Positions 41,658-50,011 of a stretch of 64,000 nt of DNA are shown one piece after another. The stretch covers positions 27,439 through 91,438 of the forward strand of contig CAZETK010000004.1 in the NCBI GenBank assembly GCA_964515195.1. The letters run 5' to 3'. A model generated the notes under the pieces. That model was not told the DNA's origin. It was given only the letters and a program-made list of their open reading frames with translations, and ran no database searches. The stretch is from Ga0074139 sp964515195 (GTDB lineage Bacteria; Bdellovibrionota; Bdellovibrionia; Bdellovibrionales; Bdellovibrionaceae). The position numbers and the translations under genes are program-made. Each line of letters opens with the position of its first letter. Positions within the stretch are counted from its first letter, which is position 1.

Positions 41658-41924
41658 ATGAAGGCAAAAAGGTTCACGGAAGAACATATCATCAAGGTCC
41701 TAAAAAAAGCAGAGTCTGGTGTTCCAACGAAGGAACTTTGCAGGCAAGAAGGTATCACGGAACAGACCTTCTACCGGTGGAAGCGAAAGTTTGGTGGCAT
41801 GGAGATCTCTGATGCCAAAAAACTTCGAGCACTCGAAGATGAGAACCGCAGACTTAAAAAACTTGTCGCCGATCAAGCTCTCGATATCCAGATTTTGAAA
41901 GATGTAAATTCAAAAAAGTGGTGA
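41658..41924 (+). CDS. IS3-family transposase OrfA
   Basis: 88-aa DNA-binding subunit from ATG 41658: HTH KRFTEEHIIKVLKKAESGVPTKELCRQEGITEQTFYRWKRKFGG and a leucine-zipper segment LRALEDENRRLKKLVADQALDIQILKD. The frame ends SKKW; a -1 shift on A_AAA_AAG (41912-41918) leads into OrfB. Confidence 0.92.
   Translation: MKAKRFTEEHIIKVLKKAESGVPTKELCRQEGITEQTFYRWKRKFGGMEISDAKKLRALEDENRRLKKLVADQALDIQILKDVNSKKW
41912..41918 (+). promoter_or_regulatory. Programmed -1 frameshift heptamer A_AAA_AAG
   Basis: In the OrfA frame the codons read tcA AAA AAG, the canonical slippery heptamer. A -1 slip gives SKKVVKPQ and continues into OrfB, the standard OrfAB fusion mechanism of IS3 elements. Confidence 0.8.
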
Positions 41925-42763
41925 AGCCTCAGGCCAGGAAGGCCGCTGCGAACTATTCGCAAAATGAGTACCCGATCAGTCAGCGGCGTGCCTGCAGGCT
42001 TTTCCGATTATCTAGAACTGTAGACAACTATAAATCAAAGCGCAGCGATGACCCAAAGCTCGTCGAGAGACTCAAGGAACTCGCAAGCCAGCGTCGCCGA
42101 TTCGGAGCTAAAAGACTGCATACACTGCTCAAACGAGAGGGGTTCAAAGTGAACTTGAAAAAGGTCAAACGTATTTACCGACAGCAAAATTTGCTTCTCA
42201 AGCAAAGAAAGAAAATCAAAATTAAATCCAGTATCAGGGTTCCGCTTGAAGTTCCAACCAAGCCCAATCAGCGCTGGTGCATGGATTTTGTTTCTGATCA
42301 GCTGGGCCCCAGTGGGAGAAGATTCCGGGTGCTAACAGTAGTTGATGTGTTCTCGATAGAAAGTATCGCATTATTTGCTGATTTCTCGATCCCAGGAGCA
42401 GCAGTCGTCAGAGCCCTGGAGCTTGCTGCTCTTGAGAGGGGGCAGTTCCCGGAGAGCATTGTCATTGATAACGGCTCTGAGTTCACTGGCAAGGTGATGG
42501 ATCAATGGGCTTTTGAGAACAAGATCAGACTTGATTTCATTCGTCCGGGAAAGCCTCAGGAGAATGGATTCATCGAATCATTCAATGGGAAGTTCAGAGA
42601 TGAATGCCTGAACGAACATTGGTTCCTAAGTCTTGAAGATGCTCGCAGGACTATCGAAGAATGGAGAATCGATTACAATGAAAATCGTCCGCACAGCTCC
42701 CTCGGAAATCTCACTCCGAAGGAATTTGCGGCTCAAACAACAACGCGCAGAGACTCACACTGA
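41918..42763 (+). CDS. IS3-family transposase OrfB (DDE integrase)
   Basis: 281-aa catalytic part. DDE residues: WCMDFVSD (Asp), VIDNGSEFTG (Asp) and PQENGFIESFNGKFRDECLN (Glu), followed by YNENRPHSSLGNLTPKEF. Complete and apparently active. It is normally made as an OrfAB fusion through the frameshift site at 41912. Confidence 0.93.
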   Translation: MVKPQARKAAANYSQNEYPISQRRACRLFRLSRTVDNYKSKRSDDPKLVERLKELASQRRRFGAKRLHTLLKREGFKVNLKKVKRIYRQQNLLLKQRKKIKIKSSIRVPLEVPTKPNQRWCMDFVSDQLGPSGRRFRVLTVVDVFSIESIALFADFSIPGAAVVRALELAALERGQFPESIVIDNGSEFTGKVMDQWAFENKIRLDFIRPGKPQENGFIESFNGKFRDECLNEHWFLSLEDARRTIEEWRIDYNENRPHSSLGNLTPKEFAAQTTTRRDSH

Positions 42764-42791
42764 ACGTGGCTCTAGGTTGGGGTCCAGGTCA

Positions 42792-43089
42792 GTTCCACCA
42801 ACGATCCCAGACGTCCCAACGCTTGTTGCTATTTAGGTCGCCACAGAGAACGGTGTTGACCGCCATCTTCCCCCGATGGAGTTCAAGATACTTCCAGACC
42901 TGGCCAATATATTTGAACGTTGGCGAATTGGCTTCCTTCGTCCAAACGCCAATTAAATTAAAGGTATCGTTTACTCGAACTGGCAAAAAAAGCTGTAGGC
43001 TGTTGCACTCCCAATTAAGTAGCTCAAGTTTGGCAGATGGCTTCGCAAATATGGCAATTCCCTTATGAGGTGAGGTTCCATGCCAAACA
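42792..43089. repeat. Inverted partial copy of the EEP nuclease gene
   Basis: 298 bp that match the reverse complement of 44319-44616 almost perfectly; only a few substitutions are visible by eye. On the minus strand it encodes PVRVNDTFNLIGVWTKEANS and CGDLNSNKRWDVWDRWWN, identical to the intact protein. It begins directly at the right end of the IS. The remaining bases to 43194 hold only a strong hairpin. Confidence 0.88.
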
Positions 43090-43134
43090 ATAGCTGGGGT
43101 AAGAAAATTAATTGGTTCCGACTAAGGTCCCGAA

Positions 43135-43165
43135 GTGAAGGCCTGGGGTCCAGCCCGGCCTTCAC
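43135..43165. promoter_or_regulatory. Strong hairpin upstream of mrr
   Basis: Perfect 9-bp arms GTGAAGGCC (43135-43143) and GGCCTTCAC (43157-43165) around a GC-rich loop, 29 bp before the mrr start. Could be a terminator of upstream transcription or an operator; no T-run follows. Confidence 0.45.
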
Positions 43166-43194
43166 CAAGTCTTCAATCTGCCGATTAGATTGAT

Positions 43195-44118
43195 ATGGCA
43201 ATTCCAGATTTTCAGACACTTATGCTTCCGGCATTAATTGAGATTTCAAAACGGTCAGTCACATCGACCAAAGAAATAATTCCAGCACTAATTGAGCAAT
43301 TCAGGCTCACGCCCGAAGAGCGTGCTCAGCTGCTGCCAAGTGAGACACAAAGGGTTATCGACAACAGAGTATATTGGGCAATCGTTTATTTGGGGAAGGC
43401 AGGATTGATTTCTCGACCTGGTCGCGGCCGATATTCCATTACCGAAGTCGGCAAAAGAGTACTAAAGGACAAACCTAGTCGAATTGATATTCGATTCTTA
43501 AAACAGTTCGATAGTTTTAAAAAATTCCGAGAGATTTCTAAAGGGAGCAAAGACAACTCCGACGATGTGATTAGCGATGAAAAGCTAGCGGACGCGTCGG
43601 TAGATCCAGTTGAACAGTTAGAGGTAAGTTACATCAAACTGAAGAATGAGGTCTGTTCGCAGCTTCTAAATTACGTTCATGAGCTGACGCCGACTGATTT
43701 TGAACTCCTAGTAATCGAGCTTCTGAAGAAAATGGGTTATGGCGTTCCAGGCCTCGAGTCTGTTACACATCGGGGTGGCAGCGGGGATGGCGGAATCGAC
43801 GGGGAAATCAGCGAAGACCGCCTAGGTTTAGACATGATTTACATTCAGGCCAAGAAATACACGGAGAACTCAGTCGGCCGCCCGGCCATTCAGCAGTTCG
43901 TAGGAACATTGAATGAGAGAAAGGCGCGCAAGGGAATTTTCATTACGACGTCCTCGTTCACAAAAGAGGCAATGGAGTATATCCAGCGTGTGGACGTTCG
44001 AATCGCACTTATCGATGGCAAAGAGCTTTCGAAGTTGATGTACCAATACGATATTGGCGTCACCACAGAGCGCCGATTCGAAGTGAAAACAATTGACGGC
44101 GATTATTTCGCGTCCTGA
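43195..44118 (+). CDS. mrr: Mrr-family restriction endonuclease
   Basis: 307-aa modification-dependent type IV restriction enzyme. The N-terminal winged-helix Mrr_N domain spans ~5-90 (ALIEQFRLTPEERAQLLPS, RVYWAIVYLGKAGLISRPGRGRYSIT). The C-terminal PD-(D/E)xK-like nuclease has Asp202 in GDGGIDGEI and the Q-x-K pair Gln218/Lys220 in YIQAKKY, typical of Mrr. Cuts methylated DNA in E. coli. No clear ribosome site precedes ATG 43195. The EEP nuclease gene follows after 12 nt. Confidence 0.93.
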   Translation: MAIPDFQTLMLPALIEISKRSVTSTKEIIPALIEQFRLTPEERAQLLPSETQRVIDNRVYWAIVYLGKAGLISRPGRGRYSITEVGKRVLKDKPSRIDIRFLKQFDSFKKFREISKGSKDNSDDVISDEKLADASVDPVEQLEVSYIKLKNEVCSQLLNYVHELTPTDFELLVIELLKKMGYGVPGLESVTHRGGSGDGGIDGEISEDRLGLDMIYIQAKKYTENSVGRPAIQQFVGTLNERKARKGIFITTSSFTKEAMEYIQRVDVRIALIDGKELSKLMYQYDIGVTTERRFEVKTIDGDYFAS

Positions 44119-44130
44119 GGTCCTTAACTC

Positions 44131-44901
44131 ATGATGAACTCCCCAGTATCGCTCAGCAATCAAACGGAGTCTCTGAAAATTGTAACTTGGAATTGCAATG
44201 GTGCATTTCGAAAAAAGATTAAAGCGGTGTGTGAATTGAAGAGCGACATTTACGTTATTCAGGAATGTGAGAATACCGACATAGCCAAGCGGGAGTATAA
44301 GGCGAGTGGCCTCAATTATGTTTGGCATGGGAGTTCACCTCATAAGGGAATTGCCATATTTACGAAGCCATCTGCCAAACTTGAGCTACTTAATTGGGAG
44401 TGCAACAGCCTACAGCTTTTTTTGCCAGTTCGAGTAAACGATACCTTTAATTTAATTGGCGTTTGGACGAAGGAAGCCAATTCGCCAACGTTCAAATATA
44501 TTGGCCAGGTCTGGAAGTATCTTGAACTCCATCGGGGGAAGATGGCGGTCAACACCGTTCTCTGTGGCGACCTAAATAGCAACAAGCGTTGGGACGTCTG
44601 GGATCGTTGGTGGAACCATAGTGATGTCGTGAGGGAGTTGAGCGCGCTCGGAATGGTTAGCCTTTATCATGAATTTTTCGGAGAAGAGCAGGGTTCTGAA
44701 TCAATGCCGACGTATTATCAGCATCGAAACCTAGAAAAGACTTATCACATTGACTATACCTTTTCTTCTAGGAATCTTTTTGATCCAAAGAAGCACCTAG
44801 TTGAGGTCGGAAAGTGCCAGGACTGGTTAGATTTGAGCGACCATATGCCCATTACATTCACAATTGGGTTCAATGGAAATCCAGCCCTCAGGGGAGAGTA
44901 G
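44131..44901 (+). CDS. Endonuclease/exonuclease/phosphatase (EEP)-family protein
   Basis: 256-aa Mg-dependent nuclease or phosphatase fold: KIVTWNCNGAFRKK, then IQECEN (Glu), VLCGDLNSNKRW (Asp, Asn), HIDYTFSS and LSDHMPITFTI (catalytic His). All catalytic motifs are intact. It follows mrr by 12 nt, suggesting joint expression and a defence role. A 298-bp internal segment (44319-44616) is duplicated in inverted orientation at 42792-43089. Confidence 0.85.
   Translation: MMNSPVSLSNQTESLKIVTWNCNGAFRKKIKAVCELKSDIYVIQECENTDIAKREYKASGLNYVWHGSSPHKGIAIFTKPSAKLELLNWECNSLQLFLPVRVNDTFNLIGVWTKEANSPTFKYIGQVWKYLELHRGKMAVNTVLCGDLNSNKRWDVWDRWWNHSDVVRELSALGMVSLYHEFFGEEQGSESMPTYYQHRNLEKTYHIDYTFSSRNLFDPKKHLVEVGKCQDWLDLSDHMPITFTIGFNGNPALRGE
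44319..44616. repeat. Parent copy of the inverted duplication
   Basis: Internal part of the EEP nuclease gene that reappears reversed at 42792-43089 next to the IS. The two copies lie about 1.2 kb apart around mrr. Confidence 0.85.
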
Positions 44902-44964
44902 TTACTTTCCCAAGGCAGCAGGTAGCCCTGGGCGGCATCAGCAGCTAAATGACAATAATTCCGA

Positions 44965-44991
44965 TTGACATTTTGTGCCCCATAGGGCACA
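44965..44991 (+). promoter_or_regulatory. Promoter -35 with overlapping operator of the toxin-antitoxin pair
   Basis: TTGACA (44965-44970) is a consensus -35. A perfect inverted repeat follows: TGTGCCC (44974-44980), CATA, GGGCACA (44985-44991), then the AT-rich TTTAAT before ATG 44999. The placement fits autorepression by the toxin-antitoxin complex. Confidence 0.6.
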
Positions 44992-44998
44992 TTTAATT

Positions 44999-45334
44999 AT
45001 GCGGATTAAGCAGCGTGCAGTTGACTACTACAGGACGCCGGGCGGAAAAGCGCCGGCCCGGGAATGGCTTTCAGCGATCAAGGATAAGCTGACTCAGGCC
45101 ATTCTATACAAGAGGATTCGACAGGCAGGGCTTGGTCAGTTTGGTAAGACCAGGAATGTGGGTGATGGTGTTTGGGAGCTTAAGATCGACTACGGACCCG
45201 GTTATCGAGTGTACTATGGGATTCACGGTGACGAATTGATCTTGATCCTCGTGGCCGGGAGCAAGCGAACCCAGACAGACGACATAAAGAAAGCCCGCAC
45301 ATATTGGATTGAATGGAAGGAGACGAACACATGA
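44999..45334 (+). CDS. RelE/HigB-type toxin (Gp49-like)
   Basis: 111-aa toxin of the RelE superfamily, phage Gp49/HigB branch: RTPGGKAPAREWLSAIKDKLTQAILYKRIRQA, then VWELKIDYGPGYRVYYGI and LILILVAGSKRTQTDDIKKA. The family cleaves mRNA at the ribosome. ATG 44999 immediately follows the operator; the leader is very short. The antitoxin gene overlaps by 4 nt, in the toxin-first order typical of HigBA. Confidence 0.88.
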   Translation: MRIKQRAVDYYRTPGGKAPAREWLSAIKDKLTQAILYKRIRQAGLGQFGKTRNVGDGVWELKIDYGPGYRVYYGIHGDELILILVAGSKRTQTDDIKKARTYWIEWKETNT

Positions 45335-45648
45335 AAACCAAAGCAATGAGAGGTTTTGAAACAGATCTGATGAATAAGCTTCGCGACCCGGAGTTCGCAT
45401 CCGCCTACATCATGTCTGCGATCGTCGACAACGACATGAACTTCCTCCCGGTGGCCCTTGGCGACGTCGCCAAGGCTCACGGTGTCTCTAGACTCGCGGA
45501 GGAGACTGGCATCAATCGACGGACTCTGTACAAGGTCTTCGATAAGAAGGGGCACCCGAGCTTTGACCTGGTTACGCAAATCATGCAGAGTCTTGGGATG
45601 GAAATTCAAGTACGTCCTAAAAAAAGCAAAAGGTCGAAGGCCTCTTGA
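45331..45648 (+). CDS. HigA-like antitoxin (addiction-module HTH)
   Basis: 105-aa antitoxin: RGFETDLMNKLRDPEFASAYIMSAI, then an HTH GDVAKAHGVSRLAEETGINRRTLYKVFDKKGHPSFDLV. The combination is typical of 'putative addiction module antidote' proteins. AAGGAGA lies ~8 nt before ATG 45331, overlapping the toxin end. The Lys-rich tail (KKSKRSKAS) probably binds DNA. It probably represses its own operon through the 44974-44991 palindrome. Confidence 0.87.
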   Translation: MKTKAMRGFETDLMNKLRDPEFASAYIMSAIVDNDMNFLPVALGDVAKAHGVSRLAEETGINRRTLYKVFDKKGHPSFDLVTQIMQSLGMEIQVRPKKSKRSKAS

Positions 45649-48096
45649 TTGGTTTCGCAGAATCAACGCATCCGAGATATTGAGCGTCGCCTAGAAGCTC
45701 TCGACACCGAGAGGCGCGACCTCGTTTCTGAACTGACAAGGCTTCGAACTCAGTCAACACCGGCCGCCGAACTTCCACCGGTCATGGGTTCTCCAGTTGG
45801 AATCGAAGTTCAGACTTCTGACGACAAAGTTCGTCTTTTTCACGCACTGTTTGCAGCGCGGACCTCGGTCTACCCCAGGCTTTGGGAAAACACCTCAAAG
45901 GGAATCAAGGGCTACTCACCGGCCTGTTCAAATGAATGGGATCGTCAGGTTTGCGGGAAGCCGAAGATCAAGTGTACCGATTGTCCCAACCAGGCTTTTT
46001 TGAAACTGGATAGCGCCGCCGTGCGAGGCCACCTCCAGGGGAAACACACGATCGGAACTTATTCGATCCTTGAAGATGATTCGTGCACTTTTTTGGCGGC
46101 TGACTTCGACGGTAAAGGTTGGGGCGCGGACGCAATCGCCTACAAGACGGCTGGTCGAGAAATAGGCATTCAGATTGAAATCGAAAGGTCTCGCTCGGGT
46201 GAGGGTGCCCATGCATGGATATTTTTTTCGGAGAAAGTACCGGCACGGCTGGCCCGTCAGCTTGGAACCGTCATTATGACTCGGGCCCAGGCTTCGCGGC
46301 ATACCATGAGTCTCGAATCCTATGATCGATTTTTTCCGAACCAGGACTATTTGCCGAAGGGCGGATTTGGAAATCTGATCGCGCTCCCGCTGCAGAAAGC
46401 CCCGAGGGACAATGGAAATTCCGTATTTTTGGATGAAAACCTAACCGAGATCCCAGATCAGTGGACTCACCTTAGCAGCGTGAAGCGAATCTCAGGCGAT
46501 GAGCTACGTCTTCTCCTGAATCAACACATGCACCAAGAGTCTTTTTCAACGGTGCGATTTGAAGACACCGCCGTCTCCACGGCCGAACGAGCCCTTGACG
46601 CCGGAGGGAGAAAAGTTGTCGCGGGCTGCTTTCCTGGGCGAATTGATATCGAATGTAAGAACCAAATTGAGATCAAGCTAGATGGTCTTCCATCCGAAGT
46701 AGTGGCCGGCTTCAAACGAACTGCGACTTTTGCAAATCCAAAGTACTTTGAGCTCGAGCGAATGCGATTTTCGACTTGGAAAACGCCTCGCTACATCTTC
46801 TGTGGCGAGGTTCAACCTGACCGACTGATCTTACCGAGAGGCTGTTTGGATGCATGTCTGAAAATTGCGGAGAAGGCCGGCAGCCATGTTGTACTGCATA
46901 ACTCTATCCTGCCATTCAAAAAAATCAAGGCATCATTCAATGGTGAGCTGTCATCGACACAAAAGAAGGCCGTTTCTTCAATGATGAAAATGGACATCGG
47001 AGTTCTAGTTGCGCCTCCTGGGGCTGGCAAGACTGTTATGGGATGTGCCCTTATTGCCAAGCGAAAGCTGCCGACGTTGATTCTTGTTCATCGAATGCCA
47101 TTGCTCGAGCAATGGAGGGCCCAGATCGCAACCTTCCTTGGTGTCGACCCCAAGAAAGTCGGAATCCTTGGTAAAAACAAGAAAAAGAAAACCGGCAAGA
47201 TCGACATTGGGATGCTGCAAACTCTAGCCAATTTGGAAGATGCGGCGGAGGAACTCAGCGTCTACGGTCAAATCATCATCGACGAGTGCCACCATATTCC
47301 GGCGGTGTCATTCGAGGCTACGCTCAAGAAATGCTCACCGAAGCATGTGGTTGGTTTGACGGCCACGCCCTATCGCAAAGACGGCCACCAATCAATTATT
47401 CACATGCAATGCGGACCCATTCGGCATGAAATAAAGCATGTCGATGGGCCGGCACTCGTGAAACGAGTTCTGGTCAGAGAAACTGAATTTAAGATGCCAG
47501 AGGATGCAGGTCCCCAGCCGGCGATCCATCTTGTCTGGGAGCAACTGGTCGCAGATCAATCGCGACTCGAACTTGTGGCCAATGACCTTGCGGATGCCCT
47601 CGAGAGGAATCGCTTTCCCTTGGTCATTTCGGAACGTAAGGAACACCTGGCATTGTTGTCCCAGGCGTTCGACAGAAAACTCGCCGGGCGGGATGTCAAG
47701 GCGTTCACGTTAGTCGGTGGAATGGGAAAGAAGGCTCGTGCAGCAGTATTGTCGGAAATCAATGCCACGCTTGGTTCAAAATCACGGGCCTACATTATGG
47801 CTACGGGATCATTTGTTGGCGAAGGCTTCGACCTGCCGGCTTTGGACACCTTGATCATCGCCATGCCGGTTTCTTTTAAGGGGAAGATGATCCAGTATGC
47901 GGGTCGACTCCATCGCGCTTTTGCTGGAAAAAGCGAGGCATTGATTCATGATTATCTGGACTCCTCGAGTGCACTCACTGTCTCAATGTTCCGAAGGAGA
48001 ATTGCCGCATACAAGATGATGGGCTACCGAATTGAAGCTCCTGACGTTGGAAGAGCTCAGAGGATTGTACAAGGACAGGCGAGTTTGTTCGGGTGA
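45649..48096 (+). CDS. TOTE-type primase-helicase (archaeo-eukaryotic primase plus SF2 helicase)
   Basis: 815-aa protein starting at TTG 45649, right after the antitoxin stop. An N-terminal coiled coil (residues 4-32) is followed by the TOTE conflict-system archaeo-eukaryotic primase domain (~55-310): FHALFAARTSVYPRLWE, CTDCPNQAF, FLAADFDGKG, HAWIFF. Then an SF2 helicase: Walker A APPGAGKT (455-462), DECHH (from 545), GLTATPYRKDG and GRLHRAFAGK. Systems with this domain are linked to selfish-element conflict. A defence or plasmid-exclusion role is inferred from the island location. Confidence 0.85.
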   Translation: MVSQNQRIRDIERRLEALDTERRDLVSELTRLRTQSTPAAELPPVMGSPVGIEVQTSDDKVRLFHALFAARTSVYPRLWENTSKGIKGYSPACSNEWDRQVCGKPKIKCTDCPNQAFLKLDSAAVRGHLQGKHTIGTYSILEDDSCTFLAADFDGKGWGADAIAYKTAGREIGIQIEIERSRSGEGAHAWIFFSEKVPARLARQLGTVIMTRAQASRHTMSLESYDRFFPNQDYLPKGGFGNLIALPLQKAPRDNGNSVFLDENLTEIPDQWTHLSSVKRISGDELRLLLNQHMHQESFSTVRFEDTAVSTAERALDAGGRKVVAGCFPGRIDIECKNQIEIKLDGLPSEVVAGFKRTATFANPKYFELERMRFSTWKTPRYIFCGEVQPDRLILPRGCLDACLKIAEKAGSHVVLHNSILPFKKIKASFNGELSSTQKKAVSSMMKMDIGVLVAPPGAGKTVMGCALIAKRKLPTLILVHRMPLLEQWRAQIATFLGVDPKKVGILGKNKKKKTGKIDIGMLQTLANLEDAAEELSVYGQIIIDECHHIPAVSFEATLKKCSPKHVVGLTATPYRKDGHQSIIHMQCGPIRHEIKHVDGPALVKRVLVRETEFKMPEDAGPQPAIHLVWEQLVADQSRLELVANDLADALERNRFPLVISERKEHLALLSQAFDRKLAGRDVKAFTLVGGMGKKARAAVLSEINATLGSKSRAYIMATGSFVGEGFDLPALDTLIIAMPVSFKGKMIQYAGRLHRAFAGKSEALIHDYLDSSSALTVSMFRRRIAAYKMMGYRIEAPDVGRAQRIVQGQASLFG

Positions 48097-48405
48097 CGCT
48101 GATTTCATTTCGTCCTTTGAATTAAACGGGTGATAATTCTTGATGACTCGAAAATTTCCATTCGCTAACTTGGCGAATTAGAAATCGAACCCATAATATT
48201 CATGAGCTCCAGTATTTGGGGTTCTTATTTCAATCGACCAATCTACTTTTCCGCTTTCCATCTAATGACTTAGCCGTGTCGGTAAAGGCGGAAAGGTGAG
48301 CTATGCAGACATCCAATGACGCCTCGAAGGAGGACTAAATGCGGTCGGTGTCGCCCATTTCCCATATATGAGAGGCTAATTTGGCCGCTCAAAGGAGGAT
48401 GGAAA

Positions 48406-48531
48406 ATGTACGAAACCAACAGCCTCGATCCGAACTGGTGGCAGATGAGGCACACGTTGCGGCGCTTACAGAAAAATCGAGCCGGCAACGGGGCCAAAGC
48501 CGGCCGCCAATGTACCTCTGGCGCTTCGTGA
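48406..48531 (+). CDS. Possible 41-aa protein near the integrase
   Basis: ATG 48406 with a strong AAAGGAGG 7 nt upstream. Sequence: MYETNSLDPNWWQMRHTLRRL, then NRAGNGAKAGRQCTSGAS. No family recognised. Its last codons form the left arm of the long hairpin at 48524-48583. The 48097-48405 gap before it shows no other gene. Confidence 0.42.
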   Translation: MYETNSLDPNWWQMRHTLRRLQKNRAGNGAKAGRQCTSGAS

Positions 48532-48583
48532 CCACTCCCCACCTACATCTAACGATGTTTAACGGTGGAGAGTGGTCACGAAG
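48524..48583. repeat. 60-nt near-perfect hairpin/cruciform before the excisionase gene
   Basis: Left arm CTTCGTGACCACTCCCCACC (48524-48543) and right arm GGTGGAGAGTGGTCACGAAG (48564-48583) pair at 19 of 20 positions. The loop itself has ACATC and GATGT around TAAC. No T-run follows. It could be an RNA control element for the downstream xis/int genes or a recombination-related site. Confidence 0.7.
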
Positions 48584-48632
48584 ACGGTACAAAGACGGCG
48601 GGCAGGCTCTGGTGCAGGAAGGAATTCAGTTG

Positions 48633-48890
48633 ATGGAGCAGAGCAGAGTGGGAATTGAACGAAGACAGGAAAATGATGTAAGGTGTGAGGCAGAAAAAAA
48701 TTTGTTCTTTGAAAATCGAGTCGCACAAGAGTGGCTAACGACCGAGAGTGCAGCTCAGTACTTGGGAGTTTCAGAAAACGCCCTCAGGATCATGATTCAC
48801 CGGGGTCAGATCCGGGTCCATAAGCTGGGGCGGCGTCTGCGGTTTCGCGCCGATGATCTTCGAGCTCTTTTCACTTTGAGAGGAGTTTGA
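48633..48890 (+). CDS. Excisionase-like HTH protein
   Basis: 85 aa from ATG 48633 (AAGGAA about 8 nt upstream). The last ~60 residues are a Xis/MerR-type DNA-binding domain: WLTTESAAQYLGVSENALRIMIHRGQIRVHKLGRRLRFRADDLRALF. Such proteins steer tyrosine integrases toward excision. Its frame is open further upstream (to 48381), but that part runs through the hairpin and looks non-coding. The stop overlaps the region just before the integrase start. Confidence 0.78.
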   Translation: MEQSRVGIERRQENDVRCEAEKNLFFENRVAQEWLTTESAAQYLGVSENALRIMIHRGQIRVHKLGRRLRFRADDLRALFTLRGV

Positions 48891-48892
48891 CG

Positions 48893-49990
48893 ATGTCGAT
48901 TAAGGCGTACGAACAAGACGGAAAGAAACTATTTGAGGTCTACGTTAACGGCTTTGATTCCAGTGGCCGCCGCGTTCAGCGACGAAAAGCTGCGATCGAA
49001 ACCTTAAAGAAGGCCCAGGTCCTAGAGTTTGAACTTAAACGAGAGTTAGCGAAGTTACGAGAGAAATCCGTTTCCTACCGATGGGAAGAATGGATGAAAG
49101 TCTGCCTGCAAAGAATGAAAGGCAGCTTTCAGCCATCGACCATCATCAACTACGAAACGACGCTCAATAAATGGATCACGCCGCTCTGGAAAGGGCGGAA
49201 GATCCACACGATCAAGCGGGACGATGTTTACCGCGCGATATTTGAAGTCGTTGACCCGCGACTGAAGTCAAATTCACGAAAGTGCATCCTGAAATTTACG
49301 AAAAGACTGTTTCAGATTGCGCTTGAAGAAGGTTAGGTGGAGCGAAATCCCTGCCTGGGGATTCGCATCAGAGTCCCGGAAGTTGAACAAAAGGTTTTGA
49401 CAACGGCAGAAGCCAACATCCTTCTTCAAGAAGCTAGGAGGCACGGACATTCGTTCTTTGAAGTCTGGGCTCTGGCGTTGATGACGGGAATGAGATCCGG
49501 AGAACTCTATGCGCTGAAATGGGTGGACGTCGATTTCGACGCTCGCATCATCTCGCTCACGAGACAATGGACCTCAAAAAATGGTTTCGGCCCCACCAAA
49601 ACTCGAAAGACCAGGGTGGTACCGATTTCAGAGAGCCTGCTGAGCTTTCTCAAAGAGATGAAGCTCAAAGCAGGCGAAGCTGAATTCGTCCTCCCGCGTA
49701 TCAGCGAATGGGAACGCGGCGAACAGGCGCAAGTGCTTCAAGAGTTCTGCCTGGCCATTGGTATTACGCCGGTTAAGTTTCACGATTTGAGGGCAACGTT
49801 CATTACGAACCTGCTGGCCCAAGGTGAATCTTTAGCCCGAGTGATGTCCATCGTAGGTCATGCGGAACTGCGAACCACAAACGGCTATTTAAGACGCGCA
49901 GGAGTCGACGTGAAAGGCGGAACCGACAGATTGGGATACTCGATCCCCATCGGGGTGCCGGCTCAGGTCATCCAGCTCGGTCGAAAATAA
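48893..49990 (+). pseudogene. Tyrosine integrase interrupted by an in-frame amber codon
   Basis: 366-codon phage-type integrase starting at ATG 48893 (AGGAG 7 nt upstream). The arm/core-binding part is about 1-147. A TAG at codon 148 (49334-49336) follows FQIALEEG, where family members read on into xxNPxxG; the same frame continues VERNPCLGIRIRVPE. The catalytic half is intact: Arg201 (GMRSGELYALKW), His297 and Arg300 (HDLRATF), His323 (GHAE), Tyr332 (NGYLR). A single base change would restore it. Either inactive, suppressed, or restarted at GTG 49337 as a catalytic fragment. Confidence 0.85.
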
Positions 49991-50011
49991 GGCCGAGGCC
50001 GGTTTGAGGGT

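Larger units (their letters stand above)
41583..42791 (+). mobile_element. IS3-family insertion sequence (IS407-like), 1209 bp
   Basis: Inverted terminal repeats TGACCTGGACCCC: left from 41583, right ending at 42791. Two overlapping frames (orfA, orfB) joined by a slippery A_AAA_AAG heptamer at 41912-41918. No target duplication is visible: the four bases outside the ends are CGGC (left) and GTTC (right). The left flank is the broken ankyrin gene; the right flank is the inverted duplicated segment beginning exactly at 42792. Confidence 0.88.

Noticed and set aside
42766..43068. 100-aa plus-strand frame right of the IS
   Set aside because: Antisense reading of the inverted EEP gene fragment; the same shadow appears opposite the intact copy at 44340-44585.
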